A DNA stretch of 64,000 nucleotides from Bacteroidota bacterium (GTDB lineage: Bacteria; Bacteroidota; Bacteroidia; UKL13-3): NCBI GenBank assembly GCA_947477885.1, contig CANJUD010000001.1, positions 296,632-360,631 of the forward strand, given 5' to 3'. Positions 8,919-17,106 of this stretch are shown here, piece after piece; within the stretch, counting starts at the first letter, position 1; each line of letters begins with the position of its first letter. The notes beneath the pieces were generated by a model. The model was not told the origin of the DNA. It did no database searches and saw nothing but the letters and a program-made list of their open reading frames with translations. The position numbers were made by a program, and so were the translations under genes.

Positions 8919-9662
8919 ATGAAAAAGCCGCTCCTTAAACTGCTCCCGTATTTACTGATATCCTTGTCATTTTTATTTTCGTGCATGTATTTGGGCAGTT
9001 CGTGGCTCAATAGCAAAAAGCAGCACCTTGGTATTAGCGTAACGGGCCTTGCCAACAAAGACTTTGTGAGTGATCTTGTTACCTGGACTGCCACGTTTAC
9101 CCGCAAAGACATGACCATGCAAAGTGCTTTTGCACAATTAAAAAAGGATGCTGAAACCATAAAAGCCTGGTTGGTGGCGCACGAAATTAAACCCGAGGAA
9201 ATTGTATTTAGTGCAGTAGATATGACCAAAGAATACGACTATGTGCCCACCGGAAATGGAAACCAAACCCGCCAGGTGTTTTCGGGCTATAGCCTAAGAC
9301 AAACGGTAACTATTGAATCTAAAAATTTGCAAAACGTGGTAACGGCTAGTAGGGAGGTGACCAGCCTTATAGAACAAGGATTGGAGCTAAGCTCTAACGC
9401 CCCAGATTTTTATTATACCAAGCTCAGCGATCTTAAAATTGAAATGCTGGCACAAGCCACCAAAGATGGACGGGTGCGAGCCGAGCAAATTGCCAAAAAT
9501 GCCGGCAACGGATTGGGCAAACTCAAGTCGGCCGATATGGGCATTTTTCAAATAACAGGTCGCAACAGCAACGAGAATTATTCGTGGGGCGGCACGTTCA
9601 ATACCTCCAGTAAAGAAAAAACCGCCACGATTACGGTGAAGTTGGAATTTGAAATAGACTAA
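8919..9662 (+). CDS. SIMPL (DUF541) domain protein
   Basis: A 247-residue envelope protein with one N-terminal membrane anchor or signal (about 8-26) followed by a SIMPL domain. Visible family features are the strand GISVTGLANKDFVSDLVTWTA, the helix with repeated Lys/Asp/Glu, and the late segment RAEQIAKNAGNGLGKL. SIMPL proteins are periplasmic or outer-membrane-associated proteins of largely unknown function; the name comes from a mammalian signalling protein. ATG 8919 is preceded by a -7 box only 4 nt away. The gene stands alone, divergent from the transglycosylase gene. Confidence 0.85.
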   Translation: MKKPLLKLLPYLLISLSFLFSCMYLGSSWLNSKKQHLGISVTGLANKDFVSDLVTWTATFTRKDMTMQSAFAQLKKDAETIKAWLVAHEIKPEEIVFSAVDMTKEYDYVPTGNGNQTRQVFSGYSLRQTVTIESKNLQNVVTASREVTSLIEQGLELSSNAPDFYYTKLSDLKIEMLAQATKDGRVRAEQIAKNAGNGLGKLKSADMGIFQITGRNSNENYSWGGTFNTSSKEKTATITVKLEFEID

Positions 9663-10016
9663 TGCAGAATTTACGATTGCGGATGTGCGATTTACGATTG
9701 CTCAATAAGTCGATTAATTCTATTATAAACACGATCTAATTTCTAAAAAAATATGGCGGTAGCATGGTTCGACTCCACTTCGGCTTTCGCTCAGTGCAGG
9801 CAGCTCACCATGGCATCCGGTATTAAAAAATCAGGCGTCAGCAATCCTAAATCCCATATCCTATCCGCCGCGGCGAACTAAATCCCGAAGGGATGTCACT
9901 TATTTATAAAAAAGTAGCAACGCTTGCAAAAACCCCGAAGGGGTGGCATTATACATAAATCAGGCGTCAACCAAATCGTAAATCGTAAATCCTGCTCGCC
10001 GCGGCGGGGTAAATCT
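9663..10016. repeat. Repeat-filled intergenic region
   Basis: No gene is seen. The region holds an ATTTACGATTG short repeat near 9668-9702, one copy of a dispersed 80-bp repeat (9764-9842) and two direct copies of a CCCGAAGGG-RTG type unit (9881-9910 and 9931-9960). Two GC-rich CCGCGGCG patches lie near 9867 and 10000. This looks like an accumulation site for Bacteroidota intergenic repeats. Confidence 0.7.
9764..9842 (+). repeat. Dispersed repeat copy A
   Basis: Shares ATGGTTCGACT, CACTTCGGCTTTCGCTCAGT, GCAGG and a terminal TCAGGCGTCAGC with copy B at 40749-40830. The middle is less conserved. Both copies lie between genes. Confidence 0.75.
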
Positions 10017-10766
10017 CTAAATCCCCTTCGATGCTTCCTCCGTCTTCACCGAATTCTCAATCAATATATATATATCCTCTAGTTCTTCTTTGGTAAAATT
10101 TCGCCATTGACCTATTGGTAAATTTGCTAATGCGATATGCATAATGCGAACACGTTTAAGTTTCACCACTTCATATTCTAAATAGTCGCACATCCTACGT
10201 ATTTGACGGTTCAGCCCTTGGGTTAGTATAATACGAAACACATATTTGCTCTCTTGTATCACCAAACATTTCTTAGTAATCGTATCTAATATCGGAATGC
10301 CATTTCCCATTTGTTGTATAAAATCAGAAGTAATAGGTTTGTTCACCGTAACTATATATTCTTTCTCATGTTTATTGCCTGCCCGCAATATTTTATTGAC
10401 AATATTTCCATCACTGGTCAAAAATATCAATCCTTCCGAATCCTTGTCCAGTCGGCCAATAGGGAAAATACGTTGCGAGTGGTTTATATAATCAATTATA
10501 TTTTTTTCTATATGTTTTTCCGTAGTGCAAGTAATTCCTTTAGGTTTGTTAAATGCAATATATATAGTTTTTTGAGGTTCGTTAAGTGGAGTATTATCTA
10601 CTTTTATTATATCATCTTTGGTAACTCTATCGCCCAAAACACCGGTTCTATCATTAATAGTAACGCGTCCTTGCTCAATAATTTTATCCGCTTCTCGCCT
10701 AGAGCAGAAGCCCGTGTCGCTGATGGCTTTATTTAATCGAACGGTATTGTTTTCGTTTTCTGACAT
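10017..10766 (-). CDS. rluF: 23S rRNA pseudouridine synthase, RluF-like
   Basis: Converts a uridine in 23S rRNA to pseudouridine. An S4 RNA-binding domain spans about residues 8-55 ([20 protein letters not shown]). The catalytic domain follows, with the nucleophile Asp107 in GRLDKDSEG. The later [13 protein letters not shown] motif is typical of the RsuA/RluB/RluE/RluF branch and closest to RluF. Length 249 is slightly short of E. coli RluF. It lies 3 nt downstream of the PqqB-like lipoprotein gene on the same strand, so the two are probably cotranscribed, though no shared function is evident. Confidence 0.88.
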   Translation of the reverse strand: MSENENNTVRLNKAISDTGFCSRREADKIIEQGRVTINDRTGVLGDRVTKDDIIKVDNTPLNEPQKTIYIAFNKPKGITCTTEKHIEKNIIDYINHSQRIFPIGRLDKDSEGLIFLTSDGNIVNKILRAGNKHEKEYIVTVNKPITSDFIQQMGNGIPILDTITKKCLVIQESKYVFRIILTQGLNRQIRRMCDYLEYEVVKLKRVRIMHIALANLPIGQWRNFTKEELEDIYILIENSVKTEEASKGI

Positions 10767-10769
10767 ATA

Positions 10770-11735
10770 TTATAATTCGACAATGGTATTAACTTGTGCT
10801 ATATGAAATCCATTTTTAATCACCGTTTTTGATTGCTCACTTTCTATATTCAATAATGGATTGGTATGGTTGAAATGTATAAAATATATTTTATCTTTTT
10901 CTGCTTTTGGTAAATCTTTAAATGCCTCCATGCTCTCTATTGCAAAGGGATGCGGGATTTCTGATATATTTCTGTTTTTAATTTCATTGCTATCATAAAA
11001 AGTAGCATCCACAAAAGCATAATCTACATTTTTAATTTGTTCTATAATATTTTTCTCCCATTTGCTCCACTTGTCAATATCAGGAATAAACAATGCTTTT
11101 TTGTGCGGACCTTGTATCATATATCCAACAGTCTCCGAATATTCATCCCGGTGCGGAACCTTGATGGGCGTGATTTTGATGTTGGATGATATACTAATTT
11201 CCGAATCATTCTGCAATGCTTTTATAGCAATATTCTCCAACTTCACCAACTGACTCCAAGGCCCATTCTCTTCCAAAAATGTTTTCATCCTTGGCATCGC
11301 ATATACGGGAACTTTCCTAGCACTAATAGCTTCTCTCCCCAAATACATCAACCCGGCATAATGCCCAATATGTGCATGGGTTAGGAAAATCCCATTTGGC
11401 ATTTCACTGGTAGAAAATTTACTATAGTTTTTTAGCATTTTCAATTGCCTAGTAATATCAGGTGTAGCTTCAAATAGCCAGTTCATTTTATTTTCAGGAT
11501 CAACCAAACCCAATGAAACTACCATCCTGTTTTTATCTGGATTTTGGAATAAATCTTTGCAACAATCCTTTGCACAACCTATATGTGGTGAGCCTGCATC
11601 TTGCGCCGTGCCGAGGATGATGAGGGAGGGTGTCGTGATTTCTTTCTGTTGGGGAATAGCAGTTTTGTTTTCAGATTTGCATGAAATTATGCAAGTATAC
11701 ATCAAGATAGTTATATATATAATATAGGTTTTCAA
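10770..11735 (-). CDS. Lipoprotein MBL-fold hydrolase, PqqB-like
   Basis: A metallo-beta-lactamase-fold protein related to PqqB. The N-terminus is a short lipoprotein signal with lipobox IISC and Cys19. The domain starts with LGTAQDAGSP (41-50) and a Cys cluster (Cys54, 58, 59). The metal motif is THAHIGHYAG (119-128), where the Asp of HxHxDH is Gly. Later histidines (PHRDEYSETVG, FNHTNPL) fit metal binding. The start appears to be TTG at 11735, because a later ATG would destroy the signal peptide. No other pqq gene is near, so a PQQ role is unlikely; the substrate is unknown. Confidence 0.8.
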   Translation of the reverse strand: MKTYIIYITILMYTCIISCKSENKTAIPQQKEITTPSLIILGTAQDAGSPHIGCAKDCCKDLFQNPDKNRMVVSLGLVDPENKMNWLFEATPDITRQLKMLKNYSKFSTSEMPNGIFLTHAHIGHYAGLMYLGREAISARKVPVYAMPRMKTFLEENGPWSQLVKLENIAIKALQNDSEISISSNIKITPIKVPHRDEYSETVGYMIQGPHKKALFIPDIDKWSKWEKNIIEQIKNVDYAFVDATFYDSNEIKNRNISEIPHPFAIESMEAFKDLPKAEKDKIYFIHFNHTNPLLNIESEQSKTVIKNGFHIAQVNTIVEL

Positions 11736-12059
11736 AGTTATTGTTTTTATTATTATATATTGAGCATATATGTTTCGTCCCTAAAGGGACTTAAGCTGGG
11801 AGGGGGACTTTCTCTTTTTACCAATGTTGTGTCCCTAAAGGGACTCAAGGTAGCGAAGGTCGGATTTTTTACCAATGCTCCGTCCCTCTGGGACTTCTCT
11901 TTATCTATATTATATGTTTGCTTAAAACAATTTCTATAAGTATGCACGCTAAAAGTCCCTTTAGGGACGGAATATTGGTAAAAAGGAAATGCACACAAAC
12001 CAAAAGTCCCTTTAGGGACGAGATATTGTTTTACTATCTCTTCATGCATATACTCTAAC
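11736..12059. repeat. Cluster of five GTCCCTAAAGGGAC palindromes
   Basis: The palindrome occurs at 11777-11790 and 11831-11844 (AAA form), at 11882-11894 as a 13-nt variant, and inverted (TTT form) at 11955-11968 and 12006-12019. Three copies carry an adjoining TTTTTACCAAT / ATTGGTAAAAA flank, so the repeat unit is larger than the palindrome. Short open frames translate the repeats as SPFRD or VPKGTF peptides; I regard them as non-coding. Confidence 0.8.
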
Positions 12060-13316
12060 TCACCCATTTGCAATCTCTTTCAAAGCCGCCACAAACTTAT
12101 CCAACTCCTCCGTGGTTATATATACATGTGGTGTAACCCTTACCCCATGCACATTTGCAGTGTCAATAGCTACCGTCCATATCTTATATTTATCCAATAA
12201 TACTTTGGCTAAATCTCCAGGTTTTATACCTTCAATTCCCACATTGGCAATGCCACATTTGCGATTATCATCTTCGGGTGTATTTATATATACTTTGCTA
12301 ATTCCTTTTACTTTGCTGGTCCAATAATTTTGAAGAAAACGTAAGCGTTCTTCCTTGCGTTTAATTCCTATTTTATTATGATAATCTATGGCATGATGTA
12401 TTGCAATATCGGTTGCTACAGGGTGCGTGCCTGTATGGTTTAGTTTACGTATATCGTCGTCGGGATATCCTGATTCTCCGTATATAGGCCACAAGTTTTT
12501 TATTTTGTCTTTTCTCACATATAATATACCTGCTCCCATGGGGGTGCCTAGCCACTTATGCGTACTGCTGCCATAATAATCGCAACCCAAATCACTTATT
12601 TTAAAATCGATATGGGCTATAGCATGGGCCCCGTCCACCATTACTTCCACACCTTTACTATGTGCCATATCACATATTTTTTTCACAGGTAATATTTGTC
12701 CAGTTATATTAATCATGTGGCAAATCATCAACAATCTGGTTTTAGGTGTGATGGCTTTTTCATATAATTCTACAATCTCTTCATCACTTGATGGATTCAA
12801 TGGGATAGATACTTTTTTATTTACGATTCCATAACGTTTGGCTTGTTGCTTGAACATGTCCAGCATGCTGCCATAATCTTGTTCTGCCATCACAGCTTCA
12901 TCGCTAGCTTTCCAATCAAATCCAGATATAATAGTATCTAATGATTCGGTAGTATTTCTTGTTATAATAAGTTCCTCTTTACTACAACCTAATAATTCTG
13001 CAAGTCGGTCTTTTATTTTTTGTTTGTTGTCAAATTGTATGGTACGCATATAATAAGATGCTTCTGTATTCACCATTCTGATTTCGTTGAGATATCCGTC
13101 CAATACAGGTCTCGCCATCATACTAAAATATCCGTTTTCCAGATTTATATAATCTTTTTTTAATATATATTCACTTCGAACCTGTTGCCAAAAATCGTCA
13201 AACTTTTGTGCAGTGAATTCTTCAGGCATTTCATCTATAATACTTTTTGCTTTGGCAGTAAAAGGTATTGCAGATGCCAGTAATAATGATTTAATAAAAT
13301 TTCTTTTGGTAAACAT
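12060..13316 (-). CDS. Secreted class V aminotransferase-fold PLP enzyme
   Basis: A PLP-dependent enzyme of the class V (IscS/isopenicillin-N-epimerase-like) group. The PLP lysine lies in STHKWLGTPMGAG (about residue 254) and the PLP-contacting Asp in VMVDGAHA (about 228). I choose ATG 13316 (MFTKRNF) over an upstream TTG at 13322: it leaves a 2-nt gap to the previous gene instead of an overlap and starts directly with a signal-like stretch (KRNFIKSLLLASAIPFTAKA). An RN-hydrophobic start of this kind suggests export, possibly by the Tat route as for other folded PLP proteins. It follows the SRPBCC gene as a two-gene unit. The substrate is unknown. Confidence 0.85.
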   Translation of the reverse strand: MFTKRNFIKSLLLASAIPFTAKAKSIIDEMPEEFTAQKFDDFWQQVRSEYILKKDYINLENGYFSMMARPVLDGYLNEIRMVNTEASYYMRTIQFDNKQKIKDRLAELLGCSKEELIITRNTTESLDTIISGFDWKASDEAVMAEQDYGSMLDMFKQQAKRYGIVNKKVSIPLNPSSDEEIVELYEKAITPKTRLLMICHMINITGQILPVKKICDMAHSKGVEVMVDGAHAIAHIDFKISDLGCDYYGSSTHKWLGTPMGAGILYVRKDKIKNLWPIYGESGYPDDDIRKLNHTGTHPVATDIAIHHAIDYHNKIGIKRKEERLRFLQNYWTSKVKGISKVYINTPEDDNRKCGIANVGIEGIKPGDLAKVLLDKYKIWTVAIDTANVHGVRVTPHVYITTEELDKFVAALKEIANG

Positions 13317-13318
13317 AA

Positions 13319-13765
13319 TCAAGTTTTTTCTATCATAATTTTAGCCAGTTTCATAGCTGTAATAAGTTGACTCAAATATATATTTTTATATAATGGAAAC
13401 ATTAACGAATTCCACAAACTATTTTTGAGAACTATATTATTTGTTTGCGTCCATAAAGTTCCTTCGTCCTGCTTTTCGTAAGTCCAAGAACCACCAGCAG
13501 CTTGGATGAGGGATGATTGTATATCTTTGGCTTGCAGCGAAGTTTTATTCGGTCTTTGTTCAAGTTTGTATTCCAGTGTCATGGTAGTGCTGCCTTTCAT
13601 TTTTAACTTCACCATTCTTTTGGGTTTGGTTTGCAATACTTCTGCTTTCACCACGGTTTTATCCCATTTTTTTCTGTTATCATAGTTTTGGGTATAGTCC
13701 CACACTTGTTCAGGACTTCTTTTAATAAAAATGGAATGTTTGATATTGATGGTATTGGACTTCAT
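13319..13765 (-). CDS. SRPBCC-fold (START/polyketide-cyclase-like) protein
   Basis: A 148-residue protein of the SRPBCC helix-grip fold. Recognition rests on the N-terminal strand IKHSIFIKRSPEQVWDYTQN, the WDKTVV turn and the C-terminal long helix (SQLITAMKLAKIMIEK). These proteins bind hydrophobic ligands; nothing indicates which one. It is upstream of, and nearly abuts, the class V aminotransferase gene (stop TGA at 13319-13321, next ATG at 13316), so the two are likely cotranscribed. It is divergent from another SRPBCC gene at 13876, suggesting an old duplication. Confidence 0.8.
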   Translation of the reverse strand: MKSNTINIKHSIFIKRSPEQVWDYTQNYDNRKKWDKTVVKAEVLQTKPKRMVKLKMKGSTTMTLEYKLEQRPNKTSLQAKDIQSSLIQAAGGSWTYEKQDEGTLWTQTNNIVLKNSLWNSLMFPLYKNIYLSQLITAMKLAKIMIEKT

Positions 13766-13875
13766 TGGTGAATCTGTATTTGCTTGGGCAAAAGTACTCT
13801 TTTTTAGGAAAGGGCTTTGTTTAGTTTTGAAAATTATCCTTTTACTTCGCAGTTCACTTTTTAACCCAAAAAATT

Positions 13876-14412
13876 ATGCAAATACTCAAAAAAATTATCA
13901 TTGGGCTTGTCACAGTTATCTTGTTGTTGATACTGATAGCTTACTTGTTGCCCAACAGCTGCATAGTTACACGCACTGTTGAAATTAATGCCCCAGTGGA
14001 AGTGGTGTATGCCCAAGTAGCTGATTTTAATCATTGGAACAGCTGGAGCCCGTGGTACAGGAAAGACACTACAATGAAACAAACAATTATTGGAACAGCA
14101 GGTATGGGTAAACATTTGATGAAGTGGGAAAGTGATAAAAAAGAAGTAGGGCATGGGAGTATAGAATTTGACAAAGTGGTACAAAATAACAGTATTGATG
14201 CCACACTTGCTTTCGATGAAATGAAAATGCAGTCGACTATGATGTACCGATTTGAGCCTACTGCTGCAGGTACCAAAATTACCTGGAGTGATTCTCTTAA
14301 TTTAGGCTATAACCCCATGATGCGTTGGGCAGGTTTGTTTATGGATAAAATGATGGGTCCTGATTTTGAGGCAGGTCTTAAAAATATGAAAGAAGTTTCG
14401 GAGAAAAAGTAA
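13876..14412 (+). CDS. Membrane-anchored SRPBCC family protein
   Basis: A single N-terminal transmembrane helix (about residues 5-26) precedes an SRPBCC domain. Family features are RTVEINAPVEVVYAQVADFNHWNSWSPW near the start and the sequence TKITWSDSLNLG later, as in polyketide-cyclase/dehydrase-like Bacteroidota proteins. The domain is most likely periplasmic or facing the membrane; the ligand is unknown. The gene is monocistronic, divergent from the SRPBCC/aminotransferase pair, and followed by a terminator at 14467. Confidence 0.85.
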   Translation: MQILKKIIIGLVTVILLLILIAYLLPNSCIVTRTVEINAPVEVVYAQVADFNHWNSWSPWYRKDTTMKQTIIGTAGMGKHLMKWESDKKEVGHGSIEFDKVVQNNSIDATLAFDEMKMQSTMMYRFEPTAAGTKITWSDSLNLGYNPMMRWAGLFMDKMMGPDFEAGLKNMKEVSEKK

Positions 14413-14466
14413 ATCCTAATAAGATTTAACCAATAATTACAACTATATAAGTTGTGATTTTTCATT

Positions 14467-14494
14467 AGCCCTTACAATTTGTATGGGCTTTTTT
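14467..14494 (+). terminator. Terminator after the SRPBCC gene
   Basis: AGCCC / GGGCT stem continued by TACA / TGTA, followed by six T residues. It lies about 55 nt after the stop codon. Confidence 0.65.
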
Positions 14495-14615
14495 ATTTAC
14501 CCGCTTTTTTTAATGTATAAATAATTTAAATAAACATTCTACTTTTGAACCGTACTGAGATTGGGATGGCTACAACTCCACAATTCTCAGTAAGAAAATC
14601 TCATGGCTCTAAGTT

Positions 14616-15578
14616 TTGCTGTTTTCTTTAGTGTTCGGCCTTCTATTTTTGTTTACCTCTCATCAGTTATTTAAGAAAAATCAAAGTTTAATTGTTGAAT
14701 CCAAAAAACCTTTAAACCCCTTTATCTGCGATCAGCCCTTTATTAACCCCGTCTTATCATGTGTTGGCGAACTCCATGAATTGAAACCTTTCAAGTCCAA
14801 AATTCAAAATATTGTTGATGCGGCCAAAGCACAAGGCAAGGCAAAGGAAATATCTGTTTTTTTTAGATCTATGACTAACGGGTATTTGTTCGGTATTAAT
14901 AGAAGAGAAAAGTATTATCCAGCTAGTTTGTTGAAAGTACCTGTTATGATGGCCTATCTCAAGCAAACTGCTATGGTTCCTGGCTTGATGGACAAAAAAA
15001 TCAAATTTGAAAAACCATTTACCGGCGTTCCACCCAATATGGTCGCTAATAAAATTGAACTTGGTAAAGAATATACCATTAAGGAGCTTATCGAAAAAAT
15101 GGTGGTTGTTTCTGACAACGATGCCACACTATTACTGAATGACAATATAGATCCATCAGCATATAGTAACACACTTAAGGAGCTGGGACTATCTATTCCT
15201 GAACGAAGTACCCCTGACAATAACTTTATGGGTGTTGAGGATTATGGCAGGATATTACGTATTTTATATAATTCATCTTATCTTAACAGGGATTTAAGCA
15301 ATTTTGCTTTAATACTTTTAAGTAAAGCCCAATATGGAGATGGAATAGTATCAGGTACTGGAAGCAAACAAGTGGCTCATAAGTTTGGGGAATGGATGTA
15401 TAATGGAGAATATCAGCTTCATGATTGCGGAATAATATATGATGCTGACCAGCCCTATATGCTATGTGTAATGACCAAAGGTAAAGATATTAAAGTTTTA
15501 GCAAGTGTAATAGCTGAAATTTCAAAGACCGTAAGTGAATTAGTAATTAACAATAATATCCCATTATTAGAAAAATAA
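14616..15578 (+). CDS. Secreted class A beta-lactamase-fold serine hydrolase
   Basis: A serine hydrolase of the beta-lactamase/transpeptidase fold. The SxxK motif is SLLK (Ser104, Lys107) and the SDN motif is Ser166-Asn168. The third motif, usually KTG, reads KFG (256-258). I see no clear Glu166-type omega-loop motif, so true beta-lactamase activity is doubtful and a role on cell-wall peptides is as likely. The start is TTG 14616, after an in-frame TAA at 14610-14612. It gives a good hydrophobic signal (LLFSLVFGLLFLF-like). An ATG at 14603 is in another frame, so a small frameshift near the start is possible. A bidirectional terminator follows. Confidence 0.8.
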   Translation: MLFSLVFGLLFLFTSHQLFKKNQSLIVESKKPLNPFICDQPFINPVLSCVGELHELKPFKSKIQNIVDAAKAQGKAKEISVFFRSMTNGYLFGINRREKYYPASLLKVPVMMAYLKQTAMVPGLMDKKIKFEKPFTGVPPNMVANKIELGKEYTIKELIEKMVVVSDNDATLLLNDNIDPSAYSNTLKELGLSIPERSTPDNNFMGVEDYGRILRILYNSSYLNRDLSNFALILLSKAQYGDGIVSGTGSKQVAHKFGEWMYNGEYQLHDCGIIYDADQPYMLCVMTKGKDIKVLASVIAEISKTVSELVINNNIPLLEK

Positions 15579-15581
15579 AAA

Positions 15582-15604
15582 AACGGCCACTTTTGATGGC
15601 CGTT
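15582..15604. terminator. Bidirectional terminator between serine hydrolase and ssb
   Basis: An 8-bp perfect stem AACGGCCA / TGGCCGTT with a 7-nt loop, preceded by A-rich sequence, between two convergent genes. Confidence 0.65.
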
Positions 15605-15628
15605 GCTAAAATTAATCTATTATAATGC

Positions 15629-15973
15629 TTAGGCTGCGGGTTTGTGACCAAGCAATAATATATCGTTTACTACAATTTCAGTAACATAACGTTTTTGACC
15701 TGTTTTGTCTTCATAATTGCGGGTTACAATTTTACCTTCAACTGCAATTTCTTTTCCTTTTTCAAGGGTTTTGCTCAAAGACTTGGCTTTGTTGTTCCAC
15801 ACTACCAAGTTGTGCCATTGGGTTTCCTGCACATACTTGCCTTCTGCATTTTTGTAGCTTTCGTTCGTGGCTAAAGAAAAACGCATAAGCATTTTGTCTT
15901 GTCCGAATTCTTTGATTTCTGGTGCTTGTCCGATGTTGCCGATCAATTGCACGGTGTTTTTTAAATTACGCAT
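15629..15973 (-). CDS. ssb: Single-stranded DNA-binding protein, short form
   Basis: An OB-fold ssDNA-binding protein acting in replication and repair. Family features are NTVQLIGNIGQAPEIKEF at the N-terminus, the aromatic motif TQWHNLVVWNNKA, and VEGKIVTRNYEDKTGQKRYVTEIVV. At 114 residues it lacks the usual long glycine/proline-rich linker and the acidic DDIPF-type tail that recruits partner proteins. It is therefore probably a secondary SSB, and the housekeeping copy may be elsewhere. It stands alone and is convergent with the serine hydrolase gene. Confidence 0.92.
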   Translation of the reverse strand: MRNLKNTVQLIGNIGQAPEIKEFGQDKMLMRFSLATNESYKNAEGKYVQETQWHNLVVWNNKAKSLSKTLEKGKEIAVEGKIVTRNYEDKTGQKRYVTEIVVNDILLLGHKPAA

Positions 15974-16142
15974 AGTAAATTGTTAATTAAATTGTTTAAT
16001 AAATATGTAAATTGTTTTGTCGTTTTGTTGACGGTGCAAAATTGTAGGATCCCAAAATACTTTGTCGGTAAGCAAGCAATTACTTTCGGATAAAAATGTT
16101 TGTAAGCGTTTGCAAACGGGAATTTTTTCGTACTATTGTGGC

Positions 16143-16496
16143 ATGGAAATGCAATGCCAAGAGTGTGGTACCGCCCTAAAAGGTCGTGCCGACAAAAAAT
16201 TTTGCGACGATGCCTGCCGCAATTTATTTAACAATAAAAAAAATAGCGATACCTCCGCTTATATGAAAAAAGTAAATAATATTCTGCGAAAAAACCGATT
16301 GGCTCTGGTAAAATTAAACCCAGAAGGGAAAGCAAAAGCCAGTAAAAAGCAACTCACCAATCTAGGTTTTAATTTTGATTATTATACTTCAACCTTTACC
16401 AATAAAGATGGCAAGACTTATTTCTTTTGTTATGAGCATGGTTATTTGCCCATAGAAAATGAATATTATTTTTTGGTGGTGAAGAAAGGGGAGTAA
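16143..16496 (+). CDS. Small zinc-ribbon protein, conserved hypothetical
   Basis: A 117-residue cytosolic protein. A zinc ribbon is visible at the start: CQECG and CDDAC form a four-cysteine site, as in DUF2116-like ribbons. A basic helical region follows (MKKVNNILRKNRLALVKLNP), then an aromatic C-terminal domain (FNFDYYTSTFTNKDGKTYFFCYEHGYLPI). I choose ATG 16143 rather than a TTG at 16062, because the 27 extra residues are unlike the conserved start MEMQCQECG. It may bind nucleic acid; the function is unknown. It is divergent from ssb. Confidence 0.75.
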   Translation: MEMQCQECGTALKGRADKKFCDDACRNLFNNKKNSDTSAYMKKVNNILRKNRLALVKLNPEGKAKASKKQLTNLGFNFDYYTSTFTNKDGKTYFFCYEHGYLPIENEYYFLVVKKGE

Positions 16497-16598
16497 AATA
16501 GTTGTGAGGTGAAATTCCCACAGAAACTGTGGAATTTTGTACTTGCATAGATTGATTTTAGTGTTTTCATTTGCTTCCGATTAGACAAAACATACAAA

Positions 16599-16802
16599 TT
16601 GGTTATGAAGAAGATACTTATTTTATTAATTATGCTTTTTACACTAGGGATGAAGATGAATGCACAGTATTGGATTCCTTCAAATAATTTAACAACCTCA
16701 ACTAGCAGCCTAGTAAATTTTACGATTCCAACAAGGAACACCAATTCTACCCCCGCATATATATATATATATACTCCCACAAGGACTGCGGCGAAACTGT
16801 AA
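16599..16802 (+). CDS. Possible small secreted peptide or truncated gene
   Basis: A 67-residue frame whose first 23 residues form a credible signal peptide (MKKILILLIMLFTLG core, cleavage near NAQ), followed by a Thr/Ser/Asn-rich stretch. The last ~15 residues are encoded by the AT dinucleotide tract (IYIYTP) and the start of the duplicated segment. I read it as the 5' end of a secreted-protein gene cut off by that segment; it may not be translated. Low confidence. Confidence 0.3.
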   Translation: MVMKKILILLIMLFTLGMKMNAQYWIPSNNLTTSTSSLVNFTIPTRNTNSTPAYIYIYTPTRTAAKL

Positions 16803-17106
16803 AGTTTCTTTCATATCATCCTTTCACGCCACAAAAAATTCATCTTTCGTCCCATCAGAAGATGGTTCTGATGGTAAACCCCCTTTCTCGTCAAAAAACC
16901 TTCATCTTTCAGCGATGTTCTATGGTGTAGATGGTGCATTAAGCTGGAACCTGGCCAAGATATATATATATTGTAGTAAAAAGCCAATCCAATAATTAAA
17001 CCTATACAAAACAACACATAACTAGAAAGGAGAAAAAATGCAAAAATGAAAATCCTTTGGAAAAACACTCTTCTAGCTTTATCTTCGTTTTATAAGAATG
17101 GGCAAA
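16756..17106 (+). repeat. Duplicated upstream segment, copy 1
   Basis: Aligns by eye, with indels, to the reverse complement of 46769-47010. Shared landmarks are an AT tract then CCCACAAGG-CTGCGG, TTCTTTCA..TCCTTTC, AACTAGAAAGGAGA versus AACAAGAAAGGAGA, ATGAAAATC-TTTGG, and GTTTTATAAGAATGGGCAAA versus GTTTTATAAGAATTGGCAAA. It ends about 40 nt before the lipoprotein start at 17147; copy 2 ends about 40 nt before the small secreted protein start at 46729. Confidence 0.7.

Noticed and set aside
10770-11735. PQQ biosynthesis locus
   Set aside because: The PqqB-like protein is a lipoprotein and no other pqq gene is nearby, so cofactor synthesis is unlikely.
11753-12073. 106-codon minus-strand frame
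   Set aside because: It merely translates the GTCCCTAAAGGGAC repeats (SPFRD, VPKGTF peptides) and has no independent support.
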